Of a stretch of DNA of 5,401 nucleotides, positions 1 through 5,401 are shown in pieces. The notes under the pieces were generated by a model, which searched no databases, was not told the DNA's origin, and saw only the letters and a program-made list of their open reading frames with translations. Position numbers and translations under genes: made by a program. Position 1 is the stretch's first letter. Each line of letters starts with the position of its first letter. The stretch spans positions 1-5,401 of the forward strand of contig CANQIG010000142.1 in assembly GCA_947623765.1 (NCBI GenBank). The letters run 5' to 3'. Source of the DNA: an uncultured Clostridia bacterium (lineage in GTDB: Bacteria; Bacillota; Clostridia; Oscillospirales; Acutalibacteraceae).

Positions 1-46
1 CTTTTTCTGTCTTGAAATCCACCTTCCCTTCCGTACATTTTTTCAT
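1..46 (-). CDS. Possible 5' end of a CDS running off the left edge (15 codons visible)
   Basis: An ATG at 46-44 opens a frame that stays open to the window edge and reads MKKCTEGKVDFKTEK. A purine-rich AGAGGGAAG lies directly upstream and could act as a ribosome binding site, although its spacing to the ATG is short (about 3 bases after the GAGGG core). The start lies 45 bases downstream of a minus-strand terminator (92-126), where a new transcription unit would be expected. I see no convincing promoter in the gap, and too little protein is visible to name a family. The opposite strand also has a short open frame ending near 57, so the coding assignment is weak. Confidence 0.3.
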   Translation of the reverse strand, partial: MKKCTEGKVDFKTEK

Positions 47-91
47 CTTCCCTCTTGACTTCTAATAGTTAGTCTTCTATTTTTGGATATG

Positions 92-126
92 AAAAAAGCC
101 GACTGCTTTTCACAAAGCAATCGGCT
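92..126 (-). terminator. Rho-independent terminator, minus strand
   Basis: The arms 97-109 and 114-126 pair over 12 of 13 positions, AGCCGA with TCGGCT and TGCTTT with AAAGCA, with a single C-A mismatch at 103/120 and a four-base loop. Read on the minus strand the stem is followed by six U residues (92-97). The plus-strand side is followed by GAATTC with no U tract, so the signal is directional. It would end a right-to-left transcript, but no secure gene lies between it and the tRNA terminator at 336-377. Confidence 0.8.
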
Positions 127-335
127 GAATTCCCTGTATATTCTTTTCGTGCTACCCATGCTTCCAAATCGCTGTTTCGACACGAAAATTTAACATTTTC
201 GTGCGCTTAACCGCGCTCAAAAAGCCTGATTTTTTCTTCCGAAAACGACATTAAAAACCCAAAATGAAGTTCAAATCCTCTAAAACGGGTCTTTCCCAAG
301 AAAATTATCTACGAAACGAGCACAAAAAAACGAGA
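127..335. other. AT-rich intergenic stretch with no secure gene
   Basis: About 210 bases lie between two minus-strand terminators and carry no convincing gene. On the minus strand one frame is open for 33 codons (308-210), stops at a single TAA (209-207), then is open for another 45 codons to 69-71. It has no credible start with a ribosome binding site. A GATAAT hexamer around 303-308 has no matching -35 element. The stretch could be a decayed gene, a small RNA ending at the 92-126 terminator, or plain spacer. The sequence does not decide between them. Confidence 0.5.
181..203. repeat. Perfect 9-bp inverted repeat (hairpin)
   Basis: CACGAAAAT (181-189) and ATTTTCGTG (195-203) are exact inverted copies separated by five bases. 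Neither side is followed by a U tract, so this is not a standard terminator. The sequence TTTTCGTGC of the right arm also occurs at 144-152 as a direct repeat. It could be a protein-binding palindrome or an RNA structure. Its function is unknown. Confidence 0.6.
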
Positions 336-377
336 CAGAAAAAGCCCCGAAAACCGCATGGTTTCGGGGTTTTTCTG
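336..377 (-). terminator. Strong terminator of the tRNA transcript, possibly bidirectional
   Basis: A long hairpin pairs 336-355 with 360-377 around a GCAT loop. The core is CCCCG (345-349) with CGGGG (365-369), flanked by A/T pairs and interrupted by bulged A residues at 339 and 350. On the minus strand the GC core is followed by a U5 run inside the lower stem, and seven more U residues lie further on (324-330). The mirror-image A and T runs mean it could also work on the plus strand. It lies 27 bases beyond the CCA end of tRNA-Pro and is the natural end of the tRNA transcript, and of any ispE readthrough. Confidence 0.85.
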
Positions 378-404
378 CGCATTATCTAAATTGATTTCAC
401 GCCA

Positions 405-481
<77 letters not shown>

Positions 482-509
482 AAAAATCCAGCCCCGGGTT
501 TCCGAGGCT
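482..509 (-). other. Terminator-like hairpin with U5 tract between the two tRNAs
   Basis: On the minus strand the tRNA spacer folds into an eight-pair stem, AGCCTCGG with CCGGGGCT (502-509 with 490-497, one G-U pair), around a four-base loop. GGA and five U residues (486-482) follow, directly abutting the first base of tRNA-Pro. The shape resembles a weak intrinsic terminator, but the U tract starts three bases after the stem, so partial readthrough is expected. It could lower tRNA-Pro output relative to tRNA-Gln, or mark a processing site between the two precursors. The fold is read by eye. Any effect is inferred. Confidence 0.6.
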
Positions 510-515
510 GTATTT

Positions 516-589
516 TGGCAGCGGTACCAGGATTTGAACCCAGACATACAGAGTCAGAGTCTGCTGTGCTACCCTTACACAATACCGCT
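516..589 (-). tRNA. tRNA-Gln (anticodon CTG), CCA encoded
   Basis: A full cloverleaf is visible on the minus strand. Acceptor AGCGGTA (589-583) pairs with TACCGCT (526-520). The discriminator is G (519), as is usual for glutamine tRNAs, and CCA is encoded at 518-516. The D arm is GTGTAAGGGTAGCAC. The anticodon stem GCAGA/TCTGT encloses the loop CTCTGAC, giving anticodon CUG for the codon CAG. The T arm CTGGG-TTCAAAT-CCTGG closes with two G-U pairs. It is the first gene of the tRNA unit, about 22 bases from the predicted transcription start. The CUG form is the G-ending isoacceptor, and a UUG isoacceptor would be expected elsewhere in the genome. Confidence 0.95.
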
Positions 590-617
590 ATACTGTTCCT
601 GCCGGACAGCATAACCT

Positions 618-645
618 ATTATAACACGTTTTCGGTGAAAGTCAA
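618..645 (-). promoter_or_regulatory. Extended -10 housekeeping promoter of the tRNA-Gln/tRNA-Pro unit
   Basis: Reading the minus strand, TTGACT (645-640, five of six consensus bases) is followed after 16 bases by a perfect TATAAT (623-618). A TGT directly precedes the -10 hexamer, so it is also an extended -10 (TGnTATAAT). The predicted start is near 611, giving a leader of about 22 bases before tRNA-Gln. The -35 box lies only nine bases past the ispE stop codon. Near-consensus promoters of this kind are typical of stable-RNA genes. Confidence 0.9.
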
Positions 646-653
646 GGGTTTTC

Positions 654-1550
654 TCAAAAATTTCTGCCCCGCGCCGTTTCCCGCCCGCCCTCTGCGGAGC
701 CGACGGGCGTCACGGCAAAGGCGCGCGGCCAGCGGCTTTGCAGCGCTTCCAGCGCCTGTTCGGCGTCCTGCGTCGCGGGGAAGATCCCGAACACCGCCGA
801 GCCGCTGCCGGTCATCGCCGCGCCGAGCGCGCCCTCCGCGAGGAGCGCGTCACGCGCGGCCGTGCATTCCGGGATGCGAAGCGCGTCCTCAAAGCGGTTG
901 CCGAGCGCCTGCGCCGCGTCTTCGAGCGAGCGGCGCTCCAGCGCGCGCACCAGCGCGGGCGTATACCTTCTTCCGCCGTCCGGCGCAGCGTCCGCCGCGC
1001 GGTACGCCTCCGGCGTGGAGACGCCCGCCTCGGGCTTTAGGATCACGATGCCGCAGTCCGAAAGCGGGGCGAGCGGGACCATCTGCTCGCCGATCCCGCC
1101 GCAGCGCTGCGTGCCGTTCAGGATGCAGAACGGCACGTCCGCGCCGACGCGCATCCCGAGATACAGCAGCGCGCCGAGCGGAAGCGGCTCTTCGCCGGCC
1201 TCCTCCGTGAGGCGGTTCAGCGCGCGGAGCACCGCCGCCGCGTCCGCGCTGCCGCCGCCGAGCCCCGCCTCGCTCGGAATCCGTTTTTCGATGCGGATGT
1301 CCGCGCCAAACGGCAGGCCCGCCGCGTCGAGAAAGAACCGCGCCGCGCGAAAGGCTGTGTTTTTTTCGTCGGTGGGGACGCCCGGCGCATCGCACGCGAG
1401 CCGCACCGCGCCGCTCTCATTCAGCGAAACGTCGACCGTGTCAAACAGCGACACCGACTGCATCACGCTGTCGAGCAGGTGGAACCCGTCCTCCCGCCGC
1501 CCCACGATGTCGAGCGTCAGATTGATCTTCGCGTATGCCTTGCTCTCCAT
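654..1550 (-). CDS. ispE: 4-diphosphocytidyl-2-C-methyl-D-erythritol kinase (IspE)
   Basis: This cytoplasmic GHMP-family kinase phosphorylates the 2-hydroxyl of CDP-methylerythritol with ATP, the fourth step of the MEP (non-mevalonate) route to isoprenoid precursors. The 298-residue length is normal for the family. The N-terminal AKINLTLD motif (residues 7-14) carries the presumed catalytic Lys8. The ATP-binding loop is GLGGGSADAA (96-105), GADVPF (136-141) supplies the presumed catalytic Asp138, and the C-terminal motif is MTGSGSAVFG (246-255). All family motifs look intact. The ATG at 1550 is preceded five bases upstream by GAGG (1559-1556), which overlaps the TGA of the upstream DUF362 gene (1560-1558), so translation is probably coupled. 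Only 7 bases separate the two genes. No terminator follows the stop, and transcripts should run into the tRNA genes. Identification is firm. Confidence 0.96.
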   Translation of the reverse strand: MESKAYAKINLTLDIVGRREDGFHLLDSVMQSVSLFDTVDVSLNESGAVRLACDAPGVPTDEKNTAFRAARFFLDAAGLPFGADIRIEKRIPSEAGLGGGSADAAAVLRALNRLTEEAGEEPLPLGALLYLGMRVGADVPFCILNGTQRCGGIGEQMVPLAPLSDCGIVILKPEAGVSTPEAYRAADAAPDGGRRYTPALVRALERRSLEDAAQALGNRFEDALRIPECTAARDALLAEGALGAAMTGSGSAVFGIFPATQDAEQALEALQSRWPRAFAVTPVGSAEGGRETARGRNF

Positions 1551-1557
1551 TTCAGCC

Positions 1558-2688
1558 TCACAGATTGAACAGCGAAAAACGCCGGATGTCGATGGCCTGC
1601 TTCGGGCACATCTCGTGGCAGCAGAAGCAGCGGATGCACTTCGCGTAGTCGATCTGCGCCTTCTTCTCCCGCACCGTGATCGTATGCTCCGGGCAGCTCT
1701 CCGCGCATTTGCCGCAGCCGACGCAGTCCTTTTTCCGGATCTTCGGGTAGGGCGTCGTCAGCTTGCGCAGGGCGGGCCGCATGAATTTCGGAAAATGCGC
1801 GAGGAAATCCACGTCGCTCGAATGCGCGTGGCGGTAATCCGCGACGGCAAAGTCCGAGACCTTCGCGCCGAGCACCTCGATCTCCCCGGCGGACGCGGCG
1901 CAGAGCCCCCGCTCGTGCGCGTTTTTGAGGATCGGAACGGTCATCGGGTCAAAGCGGATGATCTCGGCCCCCGCGAGGTCGCAGTCATACGGGCTCGTCG
2001 AGGCGATCAGCACGCCGACGTTCCTCGGTTCGCCGCCCGTCGGGCCGTCGCCCTCCATCCCGACGACGCCGTCGATGATCGAAAAATCGGGCCGGATGTA
2101 TTCGCAAAGGTCGACGATCATCTCGGCAAAGCTCTCCCGGTCCGGGTAGCGGCAGTGCAGCTCCGGCTTCATCAGCCCGGGGACCGCGCCGAACAGGTTC
2201 TTCACCGCGCCGGAATAGTCCATCATGCCGTGGGTCTTGAGCTTCGCGATGTCCACGATCAGGTCGCCGGGCCGCGCGAAGGGCTCGATCACCGTGAGGG
2301 TATTGCAGCGCTTTCCCGCCGGGAGAGCGACCTCGCGGTATTTGCACTCCGTATACAGGGAAAAGTCGGTCTGCTCCGCCGCCGCGGCATAGCCGCAGAT
2401 GCGGAACGACGCCTTCGCCGCCGCCGGGCTGTACGGCCCGCCGCCGCTCTCCGCGACGAGCACCTCGGCCCCGTGCGCCATCAGGCACTTGGCCGCCGCG
2501 GAGACGACGTTCGGGTGCGTGACGGCGGCACGCTCCGGCGCGGAGGGCATGATGAGGTTCGGCTTCAAAATGACCCGCGTGCCGGGCGCGATCCGGTCGT
2601 AAAACCGGTACGCCGAAAACGCCGCGTCGAGCGCGCGGCAGAGAGATCCTATCTCATACGTCTCCTGTTTTGCGAGAAAAACGCTCAC
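1558..2688 (-). CDS. DUF362 domain protein with C-terminal 2x[4Fe-4S] ferredoxin-type domain
   Basis: This 376-residue protein has a DUF362 domain (about residues 35-285) and a dicluster ferredoxin-like tail (about 318-364). DUF362-type segments seen are LKPNL (41-45), THPNV (57-61), VAESGGGPYS (78-87), KLKTH (149-153), SGAVKNLFGAVPG (159-171) and EGDGPTGG (212-219). The tail holds two CxxCxxCxxxCP motifs, Cys322/325/328/332 and Cys351/354/357/361, each expected to bind a [4Fe-4S] cluster. There is no signal peptide or membrane segment, so it is likely cytoplasmic. The start is GTG at 2688, overlapping the TGA of the aminotransferase gene by four bases (GTGA). A strong GGAGGAA site (2700-2694) lies 7 bases upstream and supports this start. 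The biochemical role of this family is not established to my knowledge. A redox or electron-transfer role is inferred from the clusters only. Naming it as a DUF362/ferredoxin protein is secure. Confidence 0.93.
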   Translation of the reverse strand: MSVFLAKQETYEIGSLCRALDAAFSAYRFYDRIAPGTRVILKPNLIMPSAPERAAVTHPNVVSAAAKCLMAHGAEVLVAESGGGPYSPAAAKASFRICGYAAAAEQTDFSLYTECKYREVALPAGKRCNTLTVIEPFARPGDLIVDIAKLKTHGMMDYSGAVKNLFGAVPGLMKPELHCRYPDRESFAEMIVDLCEYIRPDFSIIDGVVGMEGDGPTGGEPRNVGVLIASTSPYDCDLAGAEIIRFDPMTVPILKNAHERGLCAASAGEIEVLGAKVSDFAVADYRHAHSSDVDFLAHFPKFMRPALRKLTTPYPKIRKKDCVGCGKCAESCPEHTITVREKKAQIDYAKCIRCFCCHEMCPKQAIDIRRFSLFNL

Positions 2689-3857
2689 GGCAGTTCCTCC
2701 AGAAAGGCGCGGATGCGCTCGAGCGCCTCCACGAGGTGTTTGATCGAATACGCGTAGGAGATGCGCACATGGCCCTCTCCCGAAGCGCCGAACGCGCTCC
2801 CCGGCACGACGGCGACGCGCTTGGAATAGATCAGCTTCTCGCAGAATTCCTCGCTCGTCATGCCCGTCTTCCGGATGCTCGGGAAGACATAGAACGCGCC
2901 CTCCGGCTCAAAGCAGGTGAGGCCCAGCCGGTTGAGGCCATCCACGAGGAGCCTGCGGCGCATATCGTACTCGCCGCGCATCTCCGCGATGTCCTCGTCG
3001 CCGTTTTTCAGCGCCTCGATCGCCGCGTACTGCGAGGTCGTCGGCGCGCTCATGATGGCGTACTGGTGGAGCTTCGTCATCGGCGCGACGATCTCCTTCG
3101 GCCCTGTCGCGTACCCCAGCCGCCAGCCGGTCATCGCGTAGGTCTTGGAAAAGCCGTTCACGACGACGGTCCGCTCCTGCATCCCTTCGAGCGACGCGAT
3201 GGAGACGTGCGGCTCGCGGCCGTAGGTCAGCTCGCTGTAAATTTCATCGGAGAGCACGAAGAGGTCGTGCTGTTGAATGATCCGCGCGAGCGGCTCCATG
3301 TGCTCCCGCCGCATGATCGCCCCGGTGGGGTTGTTCGGGTAGGGGAAGATCAAAACCTTCGTCTTCGGCGTGATCGCCGCTTCCAGCTCCTCGGCGGTCA
3401 GGCGGAAGCCGTTTTCCGCCTTCGTCGCGACGGGCACCGGCACGCCGCCCGCCATGCGGGTCATCGGGTCGTAGCAGACGAAGCACGGCTCCGGGATGAC
3501 GACCTCGTCCCCCGGCTCGATCAGGCAGCGCAGCGCCATGTCGATCGCCTCGCTGCCGCCGACCGTGACGAGCACGTCGGTCTCCGGTTCATATGTAAGC
3601 CCGTATTTTCGCTCCATAAAGCGGCAGATCTGCCGCCGCAGCTCCATCAGGCCGCGGTTCGGCGTGTACCGCGTGCGGCCCTTTTCGAGCGTCGTGATGC
3701 CCGCCTCGCGGACGTGCCACGGCGTGAGGAAATCGGGCTCGCCGATGGAGAGCGAGATCACATCCTCCATCTCGCTCGCGATGTCGAAGAAGCGCCGGAT
3801 GCCCGAAGGCTTGATCGCCGCCGCCTTCGCGTTCAAAAACCTGCTGTAATCAATCAC
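2685..3857 (-). CDS. PLP-dependent class I/II aminotransferase (fold type I, aspartate/aromatic type)
   Basis: This cytoplasmic enzyme should move an amino group between an amino acid and a 2-oxo acid using PLP. The substrate cannot be read from sequence. I chose the GTG at 3857, giving 390 residues. It has a GAGGGAG site (3872-3866) 8 bases upstream and starts the protein with the family-like VIDYSRFLNAKAAAIKPSGIR (first residue read as Met). The ATG at 3890 would add 11 residues but lacks a good ribosome site. In the 390-residue numbering, SIGEPDF is at 37-43, NNPTG at 175-179, DEIYSE at 204-209, and SKTYAMTGWRLG at 237-248 holds the Schiff-base Lys238. Arg365 in HVRISYAYS is the likely carboxylate-binding arginine. 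All core motifs are present. The gene overlaps the end of the Lrp/AsnC gene by 8 bases and the DUF362 start by 4, so it is probably co-translated with both. Confidence 0.93.
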   Translation of the reverse strand: MIDYSRFLNAKAAAIKPSGIRRFFDIASEMEDVISLSIGEPDFLTPWHVREAGITTLEKGRTRYTPNRGLMELRRQICRFMERKYGLTYEPETDVLVTVGGSEAIDMALRCLIEPGDEVVIPEPCFVCYDPMTRMAGGVPVPVATKAENGFRLTAEELEAAITPKTKVLIFPYPNNPTGAIMRREHMEPLARIIQQHDLFVLSDEIYSELTYGREPHVSIASLEGMQERTVVVNGFSKTYAMTGWRLGYATGPKEIVAPMTKLHQYAIMSAPTTSQYAAIEALKNGDEDIAEMRGEYDMRRRLLVDGLNRLGLTCFEPEGAFYVFPSIRKTGMTSEEFCEKLIYSKRVAVVPGSAFGASGEGHVRISYAYSIKHLVEALERIRAFLEELP

Positions 3858-4347
3858 AAAGGTTGCTCCCTCTCTCGTCGACCTCGTCATCCGCGCCGAA
3901 ATCGACGCCGCCGTCCTTGTACCGCGTCAAAATAAAGTGCGTCGCCGTCGAGAGCACGCCGTCGAGCGTGGCGAGGCGCTTCGCGACGAACATGGCGATC
4001 TCGCTCATGGTCCCGGCCGTCACGGTGACGGCGAGGTCAAAGCCGCCGCTCATCAGCGCGACGGACTCCACCTCCGGGAACGCCGCGACGCGTGCGGCGA
4101 GCGCATCGAACCCGGAATCCTTCTGCGGCGTGACGCGCAGTTCGATCAGCGCGCTCGCGCGGTTCACGTCCGTGCGCTCCCAGTTGACGAGCGCGCGGTA
4201 GCCCTTGACGACGCCGTCCTTCTCGAACTTCCGGATCGCGGCGGAGACCTCCTCCTCCGTGAGATCCAGCATCGCGGCGAGCTGCGCCGGGGTGAGCTTC
4301 GCGTCCTCCTGCAGGAGCAGAAGGAGCTTTTGCAGTTTCTTATCCAT
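3850..4347 (-). CDS. Lrp/AsnC family transcriptional regulator
   Basis: This is a feast/famine DNA-binding regulator of 165 residues, a normal length. An N-terminal winged helix-turn-helix (about 3-55) includes LTPAQLAAMLDLTEEEVSAA and an apparent recognition helix leading into IRKFEKDGVVKGY. A RAM-type effector-binding and oligomerisation domain follows (about 63-142), with the typical SGGFDLAVTV turn (100-109). The tail (148-160) is acidic. The ATG at 4347 has an AAGGGAG site (4362-4356) 8 bases upstream. A longer version from a TTG at 4377 would place that ribosome site inside the gene and is unlikely. The PHP gene lies 37 bases upstream, and the gene overlaps the aminotransferase start by 8 bases. 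Lrp/AsnC proteins usually sense amino acids and often regulate neighbouring amino-acid genes or themselves. Here the aminotransferase is the obvious candidate target. The effector is unknown. Confidence 0.92.
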   Translation of the reverse strand: MDKKLQKLLLLLQEDAKLTPAQLAAMLDLTEEEVSAAIRKFEKDGVVKGYRALVNWERTDVNRASALIELRVTPQKDSGFDALAARVAAFPEVESVALMSGGFDLAVTVTAGTMSEIAMFVAKRLATLDGVLSTATHFILTRYKDGGVDFGADDEVDERGSNLCD

Positions 4348-4384
4348 GACGTTTTCTCCCTTCCTGAATGTTTCCAAAACGGGT

Positions 4385-5215
4385 TCACGCGAGCGGCACG
4401 CTGTGCGGCTCCCGCCCGATGAACACGGTGTATTCCGTAAAACCGATCTCCCGCAGCAGGTCCATCGCTTCGGGGACGCCCTTCGCGATCCCGTTTGCGC
4501 CGTGCGCGTCCGCGCCGAGCGTCACGCGCCTGCCGCCGAGCGCGTAGTAGCGGGAATAGACCTCCCGGTCCGGCAGCACGGGGCCGTCTGTCTTGAGAAG
4601 GCGGGAGGTGTTGAATTCCAGCGCCTTGCCGCTTTCGATCAGCGCCGTGAGCACCGCGTCGAGCTCCTTCTGGAAGCGGTCGAACGTCGGGTGCGACCCG
4701 GCGGGGTAACCGTACCGCAGCGGATAGGTGATGTGCGCGAGCGTGTCGAACTTGCCCCACGCAATCGTGTCCATAAGGTCCTCAAAGTACCGCGCGAGGG
4801 CGGCGTTCTTCTCGTCCTCGGTCTTCAGCGCCTTCGCGAGATGGTAAAAATCCGGCTTCCCGCGCGTCCCGTGGACCGAGCCGATCACGATGTCGTAGCC
4901 GCGCCCGGAAAGCGCGTCCTCGGCGGCGTCCGGCGCCTGGATGGGCTGCCCGATCTCGATCCCCTTGAGGAACCGGATCCCGGGGAATTCCGCCTGCAGC
5001 GTCTCCATCTCCGTCCAAGCCCGGCGCACCGCGTCGCGGTATTTCCGCCCGCCGAATTCCGGCGCGCCGTCGTACTGGTCGCATTCGCAGTGGTCGGTCA
5101 GCGCATAATATTTCAGGCCGAGCGCCTCGGCGCGCCGGCACATCTCCCGCGCGGGGAGCGTGCCGTCGAAGGAGCAGTCGGAATGGCTGTGCAGGTCGCA
5201 AAGATTTTTATACAA
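4385..5215 (-). CDS. PHP-domain phosphoesterase, histidinol-phosphatase (HisJ) type
   Basis: This is a 276-residue metal-dependent phosphoesterase of the PHP superfamily. The pattern best fits HisJ-like proteins, which remove phosphate from L-histidinol phosphate, but other small phosphorylated substrates are possible. The expected metal ligands are all visible: DLHSHSD with His9, His11 and Asp13; TDH with Asp41/His42; GIEIG with Glu87; GSVHG with His115; LAHITYP with His161; and GADAHG with Asp236/His238. The start is inferred to be TTG at 5215, read as MYKNLCDLHSHSD. An AAGGGAG site (5229-5223) lies 7 bases upstream, and a promoter at 5249-5277 would place transcription start near 5242. The reading frame extends to a TTG at 5338, but that part lies upstream of the promoter. 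It is the first gene of the cluster. No other histidine genes are present, so a role in histidine synthesis is only a possibility. Confidence 0.88.
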   Translation of the reverse strand: MYKNLCDLHSHSDCSFDGTLPAREMCRRAEALGLKYYALTDHCECDQYDGAPEFGGRKYRDAVRRAWTEMETLQAEFPGIRFLKGIEIGQPIQAPDAAEDALSGRGYDIVIGSVHGTRGKPDFYHLAKALKTEDEKNAALARYFEDLMDTIAWGKFDTLAHITYPLRYGYPAGSHPTFDRFQKELDAVLTALIESGKALEFNTSRLLKTDGPVLPDREVYSRYYALGGRRVTLGADAHGANGIAKGVPEAMDLLREIGFTEYTVFIGREPHSVPLA

Positions 5216-5229
5216 AGGAAGTCTCCCTT
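5213..5229 (-). promoter_or_regulatory. Ribosome binding site and TTG start of the PHP gene
   Basis: AAGGGAG (5229-5223) lies 7 bases before a TTG codon (5215-5213). No ATG or GTG is in frame between the predicted transcription start and the PHP motif, so this pair decides the start. The segment AAAGG (from 5230) can pair with CCTTT just before the TTG, a small hairpin that would partly hide the ribosome site. Whether that matters in vivo is unknown. Confidence 0.7.
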
Positions 5230-5248
5230 TCCATTCGGTATCTGCTTC

Positions 5249-5277
5249 ATTGTACAGCATTTTTCCGCCGCTGTCCA
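5249..5277 (-). promoter_or_regulatory. Housekeeping-type promoter of the five-gene cluster
   Basis: On the minus strand TGGACA (5277-5272) is separated by exactly 17 bases from TACAAT (5254-5249). Each box matches five of six consensus bases. The predicted start is near 5242, leaving an untranslated leader of about 27 bases before the TTG start of the PHP gene. No clear operator palindrome or riboswitch is seen in this short leader. The 124 bases upstream of it to the window edge (5278-5401) are less GC-rich and show no gene that I can support. Confidence 0.8.
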
Positions 5278-5401
5278 GCCTTTGGCGGAAATTTACGCGC
5301 GCCTTTCCCGGCTTTGTTGAAAAATGTAGGTTTGTCAATGATGTGTTACAAAAAGAGGGAAAGAAGAAAGGACCTGTTTGGGGGAAAGCCAGTTCAGGGG
5401 A

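Noticed and set aside
2..57. Short plus-strand open frame ending in TGA near 57
   Set aside because: Only 18 codons, no start visible, and no plus-strand terminator follows. The nearest terminator works on the minus strand.
862..2757. Long plus-strand open frame (631 codons) opposite ispE and the DUF362 gene
   Set aside because: It is the antisense shadow of two firmly identified genes. GC-rich third positions remove stops from the opposite strand, the protein is low-complexity and Arg/Ala-rich, and no ribosome site or family motif is seen.
3858..3890. ATG start at 3890 for the aminotransferase
   Set aside because: It lacks a good ribosome site and would overlap the regulator gene by 41 bases. 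The GTG at 3857 has a well-spaced site and matches the usual protein start.
2670..3935. Plus-strand open frame (421 codons) opposite the aminotransferase
   Set aside because: Arg/His/Asp-rich antisense shadow of a gene whose PLP motifs are intact. No independent coding evidence.
4205..5320. Plus-strand open frame (371 codons) opposite the PHP and Lrp/AsnC genes
   Set aside because: Antisense shadow. The minus-strand genes carry complete catalytic or DNA-binding motifs and good ribosome sites.
5216..5338. N-terminal extension of the PHP protein from a TTG at 5338
   Set aside because: The extension contains the -35 and -10 boxes of the promoter, has no ribosome site, and does not resemble the start of PHP proteins.
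5333..5338. Perfect TTGACA on the minus strand
   Set aside because: No -10-like hexamer lies 15-18 bases downstream (the candidates read as AAAGCC, CAAAGC, ACAAAG and AAGCCG).
5323..5351. Second possible promoter TTGTAA - 17 bases - TACATT, minus strand
   Set aside because: Spacing is right, but both boxes match only four of six consensus bases, and a better promoter lies just downstream at 5249-5277.

Overview
The window reads as chromosomal DNA from a GC-rich Firmicute, most likely a gut-type clostridium (Oscillospirales-like). This is an inference from several things: strong Shine-Dalgarno sites, consensus sigma-A-type promoters, TTG/GTG starts, GC-rich codon use, encoded CCA ends on the tRNAs, and the families present. 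No phage, transposon, CRISPR or plasmid genes are seen.

Everything recognisable lies on the minus strand, so transcription runs from right to left. A promoter at 5249-5277 drives a five-gene cluster. In transcription order it contains a PHP-domain phosphoesterase of the HisJ type (4385-5215), an Lrp/AsnC regulator (3850-4347), a class I/II PLP aminotransferase (2685-3857), a DUF362 protein with two C-terminal [4Fe-4S] motifs (1558-2688), and ispE of the MEP isoprenoid pathway (654-1550). The last four genes are overlapping or only 7 bases apart, so the cluster is very probably one operon with translational coupling. Three of the five starts are not ATG (TTG, GTG, GTG).

Nine bases after the ispE stop codon lies an excellent extended -10 promoter (618-645) for two tRNA genes, tRNA-Gln(CUG) (516-589) and tRNA-Pro(CGG) (405-481). 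No terminator separates ispE from these tRNAs. They share a strong terminator at 336-377. A further terminator-like hairpin with a U5 tract (482-509) sits between the two tRNAs.

The leftmost 335 bases are AT-rich and hold no secure gene. They contain a minus-strand terminator (92-126), a perfect 9-bp hairpin (181-203), a 13-base inverted copy of the tRNA-Pro T-arm (269-281) and the possible first 15 codons of a gene that leaves the window (1-46).

Functionally, the Lrp/AsnC protein is a plausible local regulator of the amino-acid genes, the aminotransferase and perhaps the HisJ-like phosphatase. The DUF362 iron-sulfur protein has no assignable reaction. Its coupling to the aminotransferase on one side and to ispE on the other is the most interesting functional question here.
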